A stretch of 64,000 bases of DNA from Nostoc sp. CENA543 (GTDB lineage Bacteria; Cyanobacteriota; Cyanobacteriia; Cyanobacteriales; Nostocaceae), in contig NZ_CP023278.1 of NCBI RefSeq assembly GCF_002896875.1, positions 6,578,501 through 6,642,500 of the forward strand, given 5' to 3'. Of the stretch, positions 1 to 8,066 are shown piece by piece. The translations under genes and the position numbers were made by a program. Positions within the stretch are counted from its first letter, which is position 1, and every line of letters starts with the position of its first letter. Below the pieces are notes generated by a model. It had not been told where the DNA came from and made no database searches. It saw only the letters and a program-made list of their open reading frames with translations.

Positions 1-477
1 TCCGCGCACATCTTTAAATGTCAGGTGGGGGAACTTGTGGCGTAACTGCGCCAAGCGTCGCAAAGATGATGTACCCACTACCGCACCGGCGGGGAGAGTA
101 TCGATTTGCTTATCTTTAAATTTTTCATGCACTACTAGTGCATCGGCGGGGTTTTCCCGTTCCGTGATGGCGGCTAATGCTAAACCTGCGGGAAGGTTGG
201 TAGGTAAGTCTTTGAGGGAATGCACGGCAAAATCAATCTCTTGATTGATCATTCCCAATTCTAGTTCCTTGGTGAATAGTCCCTTGTCGCCAATTTTGGC
301 TAATGCTACATCCAGGATGTTGTCGCCTTGGGTAGACATGGTATGGACTTCAAAGGTAATATCTGGATAACTTTTTTGCAGTTGGTCTCTTACCCAGTAA
401 GTCTGAACCAGGGCTAGTTGACTTTTACGTGAACCAATCCGAATTGTGCGTTGGGCTGTCGAAATAACTGAAGTCAT
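1..477 (-). CDS. hemC: Porphobilinogen deaminase (hydroxymethylbilane synthase), 5' part
   Basis: Joins four porphobilinogen molecules into hydroxymethylbilane in tetrapyrrole (heme/chlorophyll) synthesis, in the cytoplasm. Reading leftward from ATG at 477 gives 159 codons that run off the window edge. Family landmarks are [14 protein letters not shown] near the N-terminus, [31 protein letters not shown] and VVGTSSLRR. The dipyrromethane-attachment cysteine would lie outside the window. The full protein is usually about 320 residues, so roughly half is here. The 226 bp upstream contain HIP1-like octamers and no other gene. Confidence 0.95.
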   Translation of the reverse strand, partial: MTSVISTAQRTIRIGSRKSQLALVQTYWVRDQLQKSYPDITFEVHTMSTQGDNILDVALAKIGDKGLFTKELELGMINQEIDFAVHSLKDLPTNLPAGLALAAITERENPADALVVHEKFKDKQIDTLPAGAVVGTSSLRRLAQLRHKFPHLTFKDVRG

Positions 478-703
478 AAAACAATATGTCAAACCAGGCG
501 ATATTTTCACTTCTCATCTAGACTACCGCAGTGGGTGACTTACCGGATGGCGATCGCCTGATTTTAGTTAAGTTTATTTTGGTTTTTGTTTACAGTTTGT
601 AACACTAGGGGATCAGGTGTGAGTTAGGGCGATCGTACTATATAGCGGCAATTGTTTGGATGTTAAGATTAATAGAGGTGGATAATATTAACTTGCAATA
701 ACT

Positions 704-1042
704 ATGCAAATTGAAGAATATTTTACCTTTCTAGCCCCCGATGATATTAGGTTGAAAGGTACACGCGTAGGAATTGAAACTATCTTGTTTGACTACCTAT
801 TTCATGCTAGAACACCAGAAGAAATTGCTAAAACTTACACTTCCTTAACTTTAGAACAAGTTTATGCAACTATTCTTTACTATTTACAAAATCAGCAAGC
901 AATAGATGCTTATATGACTGATTGGATGGAGTGGGGCGATCGCATGAGAGCAGAACAAAGCCGTAACCCTAACCCAGTTCTGGAAAAGTTACGTAAGTTA
1001 AAAACAGTATTCATAAAATCGCCTCATGAAATTTATCGTTGA
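704..1042 (+). CDS. DUF433-family small protein (antitoxin-like)
   Basis: A 112-residue protein resembling DUF433 proteins, winged-helix-like small proteins often found as antitoxins beside PIN-like partners. The core is LKGTRVGIETILFDYLFHA followed by RTPEEIAKTYTSLTLEQVYA, the usual order of the DUF433 fold. The C-terminal 40 residues are charged (WMEWGDRMRAEQSR). It lies 35 bp before an antitoxin/PIN pair on the same strand, so it may belong to that defence-related cluster. No DUF5615-type partner follows directly. Its function as an antitoxin is inferred from family habit only. Confidence 0.7.
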   Translation: MQIEEYFTFLAPDDIRLKGTRVGIETILFDYLFHARTPEEIAKTYTSLTLEQVYATILYYLQNQQAIDAYMTDWMEWGDRMRAEQSRNPNPVLEKLRKLKTVFIKSPHEIYR

Positions 1043-1077
1043 GGTTACAATCAGGAAATAAATATTGAGTTAAATTG

Positions 1078-1326
1078 ATGAATTTACCACTGCAAAAAAT
1101 GTTCAGCGAGATTGACAAACTCACACCAGAAGAGCAATTAACGGTGATGGAATATTTAGTAGAACGTATGAAAAAACGCCTGATTCCGGCACAGACAAAA
1201 CGCAAATGGAGCGATTTAAAAGGTATGGCTTCTCATCCACTCTTTGGTGAAGATGCTCAACAGTGGGTTTCTCAAACTAGGCGTGAAGGGGATGAACATC
1301 GGGAAGATTTGTTAAAAACAGAATAA
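1078..1326 (+). CDS. Antitoxin of a PIN-type toxin-antitoxin pair
   Basis: An 82-residue, charged protein with an N-terminal helix (MFSEIDKLTPEEQLTVMEYLVERMKK) of the kind seen in cyanobacterial antitoxins that precede PIN toxins. The ATG at 1078 is preferred over the TTG three bases earlier. Its stop codon overlaps the start of the next gene (TAATG, one shared base), showing translational coupling with the toxin. Expected role: neutralise the downstream PIN nuclease and repress the operon. Assignment rests mainly on gene order and size, since the sequence itself is weakly diagnostic. Confidence 0.65.
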   Translation: MNLPLQKMFSEIDKLTPEEQLTVMEYLVERMKKRLIPAQTKRKWSDLKGMASHPLFGEDAQQWVSQTRREGDEHREDLLKTE

Positions 1327-1769
1327 TGAGAATTAGTGAAGCATTAGCAGGGGTTTCTCACATATTTATTGATACAGCACCAGTTATTTATTTTGTAGAG
1401 CGTAATCCACAATTTTTTTATTTAGTAGAACCAATTTTTGACCGATTGGCAACTGATATTCAAGCCGTGGTATCTCCGATAACATTATCTGAATGTTTAG
1501 TGGGTGCTATACGTTCAGGCTTACCGGATTTAGAGCAAGCCTTTGTTGATGTATTACTCAGTAATGAAGTTGTTTTTGTAGATATCAATGCTGCGATCGC
1601 ACAAAATGCTGCAAACATTCGGATGCGTTACAATCTTCAGTTACCCGATGCTTTGCAGATTGCAACTGCTATCTCAAGCGGTTGTGATGCTTTTTTGACT
1701 AATGATGCAGCTTTGCAACGAGTCACAGAGTTGAGAATTTTGGTAGTTAGTGAGTTAGAGTTAGGGTAA
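1326..1769 (+). CDS. PIN-domain ribonuclease toxin
   Basis: A 147-residue PIN-domain protein, expected to cleave RNA when free of its antitoxin. The acidic metal-binding residues can be placed: FIDTAPVIYFVERN (first Asp), LSECLV (Glu), LPDALQIATAI (Asp) and AFLTNDAALQRV (final Asp). This full set suggests an active nuclease. It shares one base with the upstream antitoxin gene, so the two are translated together. The hydrophobic C-terminus (LRILVVSELEL) is the usual last PIN strand. Known family role: VapC-like tRNA or mRNA cleavage. The target here is unknown. Confidence 0.8.
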   Translation: MRISEALAGVSHIFIDTAPVIYFVERNPQFFYLVEPIFDRLATDIQAVVSPITLSECLVGAIRSGLPDLEQAFVDVLLSNEVVFVDINAAIAQNAANIRMRYNLQLPDALQIATAISSGCDAFLTNDAALQRVTELRILVVSELELG

Positions 1770-1822
1770 ATTAATCTCTCAATATCCGTATCGCATCCTA
1801 ACCAGTATTTACAGTTTGGTAG

Positions 1823-1879
1823 GGTGCGTCAGTATGAATAATTTCTCGGTATAGTTAGCTTCTCTCGCACTGACGCACC
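1823..1879. repeat. Inverted repeat in the intergenic region
   Basis: Arms GGTGCGTCAGT (1823-1833) and ACTGACGCACC (1869-1879) are perfectly complementary around an A/T-rich centre. Related GGTAGGGTGCGT stretches occur at about 5728 and 32955, so this is a dispersed element rather than a site tied to one gene. It could fold as a hairpin downstream of the PIN gene. The rest of 1770-2066 shows no gene. Confidence 0.55.
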
Positions 1880-2066
1880 TTAGATTTTGAAAGGCGATCG
1901 CACTATCGCACTACATAATACTTACCACTTGATTAAATTTAAAGTTTCCTTTAGTACAGTTGAAAATACTCATCCAAAAATTGTAAAAAAATTTCATCGC
2001 GCGAGGTGTGAGAGGGCAAGAAGATAAAAAGAAGCGCAAAGTGCTAAAGGGCAAAATTGTAAAGAG

Positions 2067-4169
2067 CTAAGTCCTCGCGGCGGAACACACAACCCGAAAA
2101 CCGATGTAGTCGGCCCTGTATTCCGGCTCACTCCAGCTACGAGATGCACAGCGACAGAGCCAAGGATTACTGGGCCAAGAACCACCGCGCAACGGCCTAT
2201 ATTTATTATTAGCACCGAACCAAGCACTTCCGTCGGTAGGTGCATTGTCATAATTTTTGTGCCACTTATCCTGACACCATTCCCATATATTACCACACAT
2301 ATCAGATAAACCAAAGAGGGTTGCAGGAAATGCTCCCACATCAGTTGTTTGTTGGTAAATATTGTCGTAATTCGCTAAATCCTTGGTAATTGTTTCACCA
2401 AAGTAATAGGGCGTAGTCGTCCCCACGCGACAAGCATATTCCCATTCTGCTTCACTCGGTAAACGATAAATTCTCCCAGTTGTTTGAGATAATCTCGCGC
2501 AAAATTCTACCGCCTCATACCAAGAAACCTTTTCTACAGGACGATTAGCACCTTTAAAATGAGATGGGTTGGGATTTAAATCAATATTCACCTTAGCAAA
2601 ACCAGTAACAGCTTGCCATTGTGCTTGAGTCACAGGAAATTTACCCATGAAAAAGGGTTTTACATTAACTGGATGCTGTGGACTTTCAGTATCATTTCGT
2701 CCTGGTTCATTTTTTGGTGAACCCATGATAAATTTACCGCCAGGAATTGCCACCATATCTAAAGACACGCCATTACCCAGGTTTTCTCTAAAATACTCAG
2801 CACTTCCCCGAATGCGGTTGATTTCATGTTTCTTTCCTAAACCTATAAACCCTGAATTTATAACTGTAATGGTAGCGGTTTCAAATTCAAAGGTTTGAGT
2901 TTGAATAATGGCGTTAGATTTAGCCTTAGACGCTTCCTGTTGTTGTTTTCGCTGTTGTTGTTGATGTAATCTTTCGGCTTCCTGCTGCTGTCGTTGTAAT
3001 TCTGACTGTAGTGGCGCAAATACTCTTGCTTCTATGGCTGCAATATCTTCATTCCGTAATCCCAAATATTGCTGATAGTCTTGTAATTCCTTTTGTGTTC
3101 GCTGACTAAGGGGATATTCTTGTTTGACTACATCAATTAACGCCTGTTCATATTCTTTTAACTTGCGTTGATATTCCCGATAGGGTTGCAAAACTTGTGC
3201 TTGAATTTCTCTTGCTTCCTCCTCCAACAACCCCAACTCGACGCGCCTTGATTCTAATATTCTCAAAGCAATGACAGAAAGATCACCTTCACCCTGCTGG
3301 GCGCGACTCGTAACTTCTTGCAGATATAATTCCTTGTTAACCTCAGATACAACTGTCGGTGGTAATGGTGCTGTGACTGAGATTAAAGCTTGTAATGTTT
3401 CTGTGGCGTTAGGGTAGCGCATACTGAAATGATGACGCACCATTTTAGTTAACACTTCAGCCAAATGATCGCTCACCTGTACTTGATTTTGCCAGATAAT
3501 TTCCCCTGTTTGGCTGTCTTCTGGCAATTCTGCGGGTAAAACACCTGTTAAAGCTTGAATAGCCATTACCCCTAACGCATAAATATCGCTACCAAAACAA
3601 GGTTTACCGCGATATTGTTCATAAGACATATAACCAGGTGTGCCAATCACTACGCTAGAATTGACCTCACCTTGGCTATTAATCATTAATGTTCCTAATT
3701 CTTTGACTGCGCCGAAGTCTATCAAAATAATCTTGCCATCTTGGCGACGCATTAAGTTTTGGGGTTTGATGTCGCGGTGAATAACTCCCTGTTGATGGAC
3801 AAAGGAGAGGATTTCTAACGCATCTTGTAAAAGTTTGGTGACATAACTTTCACTCAGCCGCTTACCAGGTACAATTTCTCGACTTAAATCTTGCCCTTCG
3901 ATAAACTCTTGCACTATATATAGATTCTGGTCTTGGTTAAAGTGTGCCAGTAGTTGAGGAATGTAGGGATGTTTTCCCAGTCTTTCGAGGATAGCGGCTT
4001 CTTTCTCAAAAAATTCGATAACGCGGCTTTGGGTTTGGTTGGGACGTAGTTGTTTTACAACACATAAGGGTTTACTAGGTTGAAAATTATCCCTAGCCAG
4101 ATATGTGACGGCAAAACCACCGCCACCTAGTAACTTGATGATTTCGTAGCGTCCCACCAGCGTGTTCAA
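2067..4169 (-). CDS. Ser/Thr protein kinase fused to a formylglycine-generating-enzyme-like domain
   Basis: A 700-residue protein. The N-terminal kinase (about 8-265) has the glycine loop LLGGGGFAVTYLARD, the ATP-binding Lys in VVKQLRP, the catalytic HRDIKPQN and the metal-binding DFG in LIDFGAVKE. A Gln/Glu-rich coiled region (about 290-420) follows. Residues 455-695 form an FGE-sulfatase/C-type-lectin fold (FIMGSPKNEPGRNDTESP, PVEKVSWYEAVEFCARLS, YRLPSEAEWEYACRVG, LSDMCGNIWEWCQD, LRGGSW, IGFRVV). Cyanobacterial kinase-FGE fusions are usually signalling or ligand-binding proteins and not sulfatase activators. The last 35 residues look like a hypervariable C-type-lectin tail (see findings). 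The gene stands alone and faces away from the lipid kinase gene. Confidence 0.88.
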   Translation of the reverse strand: MNTLVGRYEIIKLLGGGGFAVTYLARDNFQPSKPLCVVKQLRPNQTQSRVIEFFEKEAAILERLGKHPYIPQLLAHFNQDQNLYIVQEFIEGQDLSREIVPGKRLSESYVTKLLQDALEILSFVHQQGVIHRDIKPQNLMRRQDGKIILIDFGAVKELGTLMINSQGEVNSSVVIGTPGYMSYEQYRGKPCFGSDIYALGVMAIQALTGVLPAELPEDSQTGEIIWQNQVQVSDHLAEVLTKMVRHHFSMRYPNATETLQALISVTAPLPPTVVSEVNKELYLQEVTSRAQQGEGDLSVIALRILESRRVELGLLEEEAREIQAQVLQPYREYQRKLKEYEQALIDVVKQEYPLSQRTQKELQDYQQYLGLRNEDIAAIEARVFAPLQSELQRQQQEAERLHQQQQRKQQQEASKAKSNAIIQTQTFEFETATITVINSGFIGLGKKHEINRIRGSAEYFRENLGNGVSLDMVAIPGGKFIMGSPKNEPGRNDTESPQHPVNVKPFFMGKFPVTQAQWQAVTGFAKVNIDLNPNPSHFKGANRPVEKVSWYEAVEFCARLSQTTGRIYRLPSEAEWEYACRVGTTTPYYFGETITKDLANYDNIYQQTTDVGAFPATLFGLSDMCGNIWEWCQDKWHKNYDNAPTDGSAWFGANNKYRPLRGGSWPSNPWLCRCASRSWSEPEYRADYIGFRVVCSAART

Positions 4170-4256
4170 GATAAGTATAAACCCTGAGAAGCTTAATTAA
4201 TCTCAGTGTAATTGTTGAGGGTTAAATTTGGCAAGACTGGGGATTGGGGACTAACT

Positions 4257-4280
4257 AAATTCAAAATTCAAAATTCAAAA
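4257..4280. repeat. STRR heptamer tract (AAAATTC units)
   Basis: About three tandem copies of the 7-mer AAAATTC between two divergent genes, flanked by GGGGATTGGGGA-type heptamers at about 4238-4250 and 4285-4298. Such short tandemly repeated repetitive sequences are typical of heterocystous cyanobacteria. No regulatory role can be assigned. Confidence 0.75.
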
Positions 4281-4443
4281 ATGACTGGGGATTGGGTATG
4301 ATTTATTCTCTCCCTTGTCTGTCTTGTCTCCCCTACACCCCCACACCCTTACACCCCTCCTTCTAGAAATACGCGAAGATTTGGCAAAAATGATACTGTA
4401 AAAGAAAATGGTTTAGCGATCGCATTTAACCTTTGGCAATTTT

Positions 4444-5421
4444 ATGAATCGTTCCGCTTGCCTGATTTTTAATCCCGTGGCTGGACAAGGTAATCCAGAT
4501 TTGGATTTGGCTCAAATTCGGTCAATTTTAGAACCAGAACTTAATTTAGATGTGCAATTAACTACAGAAGAAACTGGTGCTGATGAACTGGCAACAGCAG
4601 CAGTTCAACGGGGTGTCGATTTAATTATCGCCTCTGGTGGTGACGGAACTTTATCGGCGGCGGCTGTGGCTGTGGCTGGGACTAATATTCCCTTTGGGAT
4701 TATCTCACGAGGGACAGCTAACGCTTTTGCAGCTGCTTTAAGAGTTCCTGATACTATTGACGCAGCTTGTCGGACGATTTTACAGGGAATCACCCGTGAT
4801 GTAGATATAGCTTATTGCAATGATCTGCCAATGATTCTATTAGCGGGAATTGGGTTTGAGGCGGAAACTGTAGAACTAGCAGACAGAGAAGCCAAAAAAC
4901 GCTTTGGGATTATGGCGTATATCCTAGCGGGAATTCAGCAGTTAAGAGAGTTAGAAAGCTTTGATGTCGAAATTGAAACAGAAGATAAAATCATCAAAAC
5001 TACTGCGGCGGCGGTAACTGTAGCCAATGCTGCACCCCCAACTTCAGTTTTAGCCCAAGGCCCGGCGGGAATTGTCTATGATGATGGATTATTAGATTTA
5101 ACAATTGTAGCTCCTAGTAGTAAAGCCGGAGCGATCGCCGCTACCTATCATCTATTTCAAACCGCTTCTTCAGGAAACGCCGCCGAACGCGATGATATTG
5201 GTTATTTACGTGCGAAACAGTTCAAAATCACCACAGATCCACCACAAAAGATAGTAATTGATGGCGAAGTCGTAGGAACAACACCAGTTGACATTAAATG
5301 TGTTCCTGGCGCGTTAAAAGTATTTGTTCCCTCAGTGCCAGAATTAGAACCAATGGAGAAATTAGAAGGATTACCGAACTTACAGATTGAGTTGAAAGAG
5401 TCAGGGAGTGAGGAGGGATGA
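4444..5421 (+). CDS. Diacylglycerol/lipid kinase family protein (YegS/DagK type)
   Basis: A 325-residue lipid kinase of the DAGK catalytic family, transferring phosphate from ATP to a lipid alcohol at the membrane surface. Visible motifs are the phosphate-binding FNPVAGQGNP at the N-terminus, the nucleotide-binding SGGDGTLSAA near residue 65 and GTANAFAAAL near 95, then GIGFEAE and the C-terminal DGEVVGTTPV strand, as in YegS/DgkB proteins. The start ATG is the first codon after an A/T-rich leader; no strong ribosome-binding site is seen. The substrate (diacylglycerol, sphingoid base or other) cannot be told from sequence. It is transcribed away from the kinase-FGE gene. Confidence 0.85.
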   Translation: MNRSACLIFNPVAGQGNPDLDLAQIRSILEPELNLDVQLTTEETGADELATAAVQRGVDLIIASGGDGTLSAAAVAVAGTNIPFGIISRGTANAFAAALRVPDTIDAACRTILQGITRDVDIAYCNDLPMILLAGIGFEAETVELADREAKKRFGIMAYILAGIQQLRELESFDVEIETEDKIIKTTAAAVTVANAAPPTSVLAQGPAGIVYDDGLLDLTIVAPSSKAGAIAATYHLFQTASSGNAAERDDIGYLRAKQFKITTDPPQKIVIDGEVVGTTPVDIKCVPGALKVFVPSVPELEPMEKLEGLPNLQIELKESGSEEG

Positions 5422-5520
5422 GTGATGAGTGCTGTTAGCGGAAACGAGACGTTTAGTCCGTGCTGAGTAGTGAGTAGAAACTCAATTTTAGTTTTGGAAG
5501 TTCGTGATTGAGGGTAAAAA

Positions 5521-5703
5521 CGTGAAAATTATCATTATGAACATCAATATCTGAGTTATGAACTAAAATATTCTCATTTAGAAGAAAAACGTTTTCGTTT
5601 GGAACAAGAACTTTCTAATTTGCAACAGGAATTTTCTCGTTTGAAACTGCAATGTTCTCACGGGAAACGATAATATTCTCGTCTCAAACTCAAACTTTCA
5701 TCC
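5521..5703 (+). repeat. Degenerate 21-bp (heptad-encoding) tandem repeat tract
   Basis: Read in the frame starting at 5536, the tract gives successive seven-residue units (YEHQYLS, YELKYSH, LEEKRFR, LEQELSN, LQQEFSR, LKLQCSH) before hitting a stop, then two more degenerate units. There is no start codon or ribosome-binding site ahead of it, so it does not look like a gene. Two more tracts of 21-bp period lie at 9754-9915 and 31693-31839. Confidence 0.65.
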
Positions 5704-5784
5704 TGAAAATATATGTAGTATATGTAGGGTGCGTTAGACGTAAGCCGCAACGCATCTAACACCGAGGGCTTTGGTACCTTACGC

Positions 5785-5893
5785 TGTCGCTAACTCATTA
5801 CTCACCACTCACCACTCAGCACGGGCTAAACGCCCCGCTTCCGCTAACAGCACGGGCTAACGCCCCGCTTCCGCTAACACTACTCAGCACTCA
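5785..5893. repeat. Dispersed repeat with GGGCTAAACGCCCCGC core, two tandem copies
   Basis: Two near-identical copies of an AGCACGGGCTAA(A)CGCCCCGCTTCCGCTAACA block, flanked by CACTCACCACTCA heptamer-like tracts. The same block in the other orientation, or decayed, occurs at 5421-5475, 24926-25035 and 55932-55990. It fills the gap before the metallophosphatase gene and contains no ORF. Confidence 0.7.
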
Positions 5894-5904
5894 AAAAGGA
5901 GTAA

Positions 5905-7473
5905 ATGATCGTGAAACTGGTTCATGATCCTGCAATAGCCAAGAAAATCCGTAAAATGCAGCAACGAGTACGTTGGCAAGATGCGTCAATTTTAGAACGA
6001 AACATCGACCAAACGCGCTTAGTTCTAGAAGACGGACAAGCAGACTCAAAAGAATTCTCTTTTTTAGTTGTGGGTGATAGTGGTTCGGGAAAACATAAGG
6101 GACATAACCCCCAGCGACAAGTTGCAGAGTTGATGTTACCCCACTATCAAGACTGTCGCTTTTTACTACATACAGGTGATGTGGTTTATTTAGTGGGTTC
6201 GAGTGAATATTATCACCAAAATTTTATTCAACCTTATCGGGAATTACTTGTGGGAGGGGAACATCCCAAAGATATCGCTTACGATCGCATAGTGTTTAAG
6301 TTACCAGTTCTCCCTGTCCCCGGCAATCATGATTACTATGAATTACCGTTAGTTTTAAGTTTACTGTCTCTGACCACTTTACCGATTCGGTATGTATTGC
6401 GATCGCAGTTAGATATTGATGTCGGTTTACATGGTTCTGGTGTTGGCGATGCTTATGCTAAGGCGTTTATTGATTATCTCCATAGGTTGAAGTTACCAGG
6501 AGAATTACCCCGTCATTTAGATCAACACTACACCGCTACCACCGACACAGGACGCACTCTCGTCTATAAACCGGGGTATTTCACACGCATACCCAATCGT
6601 TATTACACCTTTCGCTATGGTGGGATTGATTTTTTCGCCCTTGATTCTAATACATTCAATGCACCCCAGCCTTTACCCCACACTCAAAAAGGCGATCGCG
6701 ATCGGCAAATTTTAGCCAGTCGTCAGCAAGACTTAGAAAGGGAGAAAATGCAAATTATTGAATCTTCCGCTAAATTAAATCCTGAAAATCCCAACGAAGC
6801 TGAACAATTAGACGATTTTCACCACAAGTTATCTCAAATTGAAGAAATTATTTTAGATATCAGCAAACAATTAACCACTGAACAGCCGCAAAAAATCGAC
6901 ACCGTACAACTAGACTGGCTAAAGCAGAGATTAATTGCATCTTGGCATAATCCCGAAGTGCGGGGAAGAGTCATCTATTTTCATCATCCGCCATATGTGA
7001 CAGAGGCGACGAAATGGGAACAGGCGCAAACCCTGGCTATTCGCAGCCATTTGCGGGAAGTTTTTCAGGCTGTAGCCGCAGCGATCGGTAAACTTAACCA
7101 AGGACGACCTTTGGTAGACTTAGTTTTAAATGGTCACGCTCATTGCTTAGAATATCTGCAAACCCTAGACACAGGACACGCCGACAGCAATATCAATTGG
7201 TTAGTTTGTGGTGGTAGTGGCTATAGTTTACGTCGCCAACGGACAGAAGGCGCAGACTTAACAGAAACTTGGGGAAATACAGAAAGATTAATTGCGCGAT
7301 CGCATTTTTTCCTCGGACGTAATGGACAAGGTTTTGAGAAACGTCGTCCTTATTCCTGTGTGCGAATTGATGTCACAGGCGAAGATAAACCCCAATTTAA
7401 AATCCGTCCCCTAGTCGCTGAATGGTATCAGCGTCAGTGGCATAATTATGAGTTACCAGCCATCATGATTTGA
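5905..7473 (+). CDS. Metallophosphoesterase (calcineurin-like)
   Basis: A 522-residue calcineurin-like phosphoesterase that would use two metal ions to hydrolyse phosphoesters. All metal-ligand motifs are present: VVGDSGSGKHKGHN (DxG-like, near 52), LLHTGDVVYLVG (GDxxY), PVPGNHDYYE (GNHD), IYFHHPPYVTEA (H) and LVLNGHAHCLEYLQ (GHxH). An insert of about 60 charged residues (REKMQIIESSAKLNP region) sits between GNHD and the later His motifs and may form a coiled coil. An AAGGAG ribosome-binding site lies just ahead of the ATG at 5905. No signal peptide is seen, so a cytoplasmic location is likely. The substrate is unknown. Confidence 0.87.
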   Translation: MIVKLVHDPAIAKKIRKMQQRVRWQDASILERNIDQTRLVLEDGQADSKEFSFLVVGDSGSGKHKGHNPQRQVAELMLPHYQDCRFLLHTGDVVYLVGSSEYYHQNFIQPYRELLVGGEHPKDIAYDRIVFKLPVLPVPGNHDYYELPLVLSLLSLTTLPIRYVLRSQLDIDVGLHGSGVGDAYAKAFIDYLHRLKLPGELPRHLDQHYTATTDTGRTLVYKPGYFTRIPNRYYTFRYGGIDFFALDSNTFNAPQPLPHTQKGDRDRQILASRQQDLEREKMQIIESSAKLNPENPNEAEQLDDFHHKLSQIEEIILDISKQLTTEQPQKIDTVQLDWLKQRLIASWHNPEVRGRVIYFHHPPYVTEATKWEQAQTLAIRSHLREVFQAVAAAIGKLNQGRPLVDLVLNGHAHCLEYLQTLDTGHADSNINWLVCGGSGYSLRRQRTEGADLTETWGNTERLIARSHFFLGRNGQGFEKRRPYSCVRIDVTGEDKPQFKIRPLVAEWYQRQWHNYELPAIMI

Positions 7474-7514
7474 GAGACAATTTATCAAGTAAAACGTAAA
7501 TTCTTTATAGCCAA

Positions 7515-7606
7515 GTAGGTTGGGCTGACGTAAGGAAACCCAACACCAATATTCATTAAAATTAACGATATTTATGTTGGGTTGTGCTACGCTTTATCCA
7601 ACCTAC
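7515..7606. repeat. Inverted-repeat-bounded dispersed element (GTAGGTTGG ends)
   Basis: Terminal arms GTAGGTTGG (7515-7523) and CCAACCTAC (7598-7606) enclose GGGCTGACGTAAGGAAACCC. Similar blocks occur at 13143-13240 and 39210-39245, so this is a miniature dispersed element. The surrounding 7474-7783 has no gene. 7674-7783 may belong to the transposase remnant that follows. Confidence 0.6.
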
Positions 7607-7783
7607 GTCTATCAAGCTTTATTATCTTTTACCCAAACACGAAAAGATTTCAACAAAGCAATTTCCCCCATGCTTTTACTTTGCTGAATAAATTTACTTA
7701 AAACACTTACAGATATCATGGGGAAAGCAAGACTAAACCCAAATTCCGCAGGTAAGAGAGGAGATCAATGGTATTTTTGATAA

Positions 7784-8053
7784 ATGACACCATCAGTATC
7801 AGAAATAAGAGTACAAGATATTGACCACTGCGGCATAGTGGCAGGGATAGTTGACCAAATGTGTTTGGTAGAACAAATAAACCAAATACTAGGAACACAC
7901 CAGCAAGAAATAGTTAGCCCAGGTCAAGCAGTTAAAGCAATGATTCTCAACGGATTGGGGCCGTTAAGTGCGCCATTATACCTGTTTGAAAAGTTTTTTG
8001 TTGGCAAAGCCACAGAACATTTACTAGGGGAAGGTATAAAACTAAGAAGTTGA
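7784..8053 (+). pseudogene. Transposase N-terminal remnant (IS1634/DUF4277-like)
   Basis: An 89-residue ORF matching, as far as I recognise it, the N-terminal DUF4277 region of IS1634-like cyanobacterial transposases (IDHCGIVAGIVDQMCLVEQI, GQAVKAMILNGLG, SAPLYLFEKFF, KATEHLLGEGI). A complete transposase would be several times longer and carry a DDE domain. Here the reading frame ends four residues after LLGEGI, only 13 bp before the stop codon of the convergent TPR gene. It is therefore a truncated, non-functional relic. No matching far end of the element was found. Confidence 0.7.
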
Positions 8054-8066
8054 AAAAACTAAATTT

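Noticed and set aside
35-244. 69-codon plus-strand ORF
   Set aside because: It is antisense to hemC, whose reading frame explains the whole segment.
1994-2341. 115-codon minus-strand ORF
   Set aside because: It overlaps the FGE-like end of the kinase gene in another frame and has no domain of its own.
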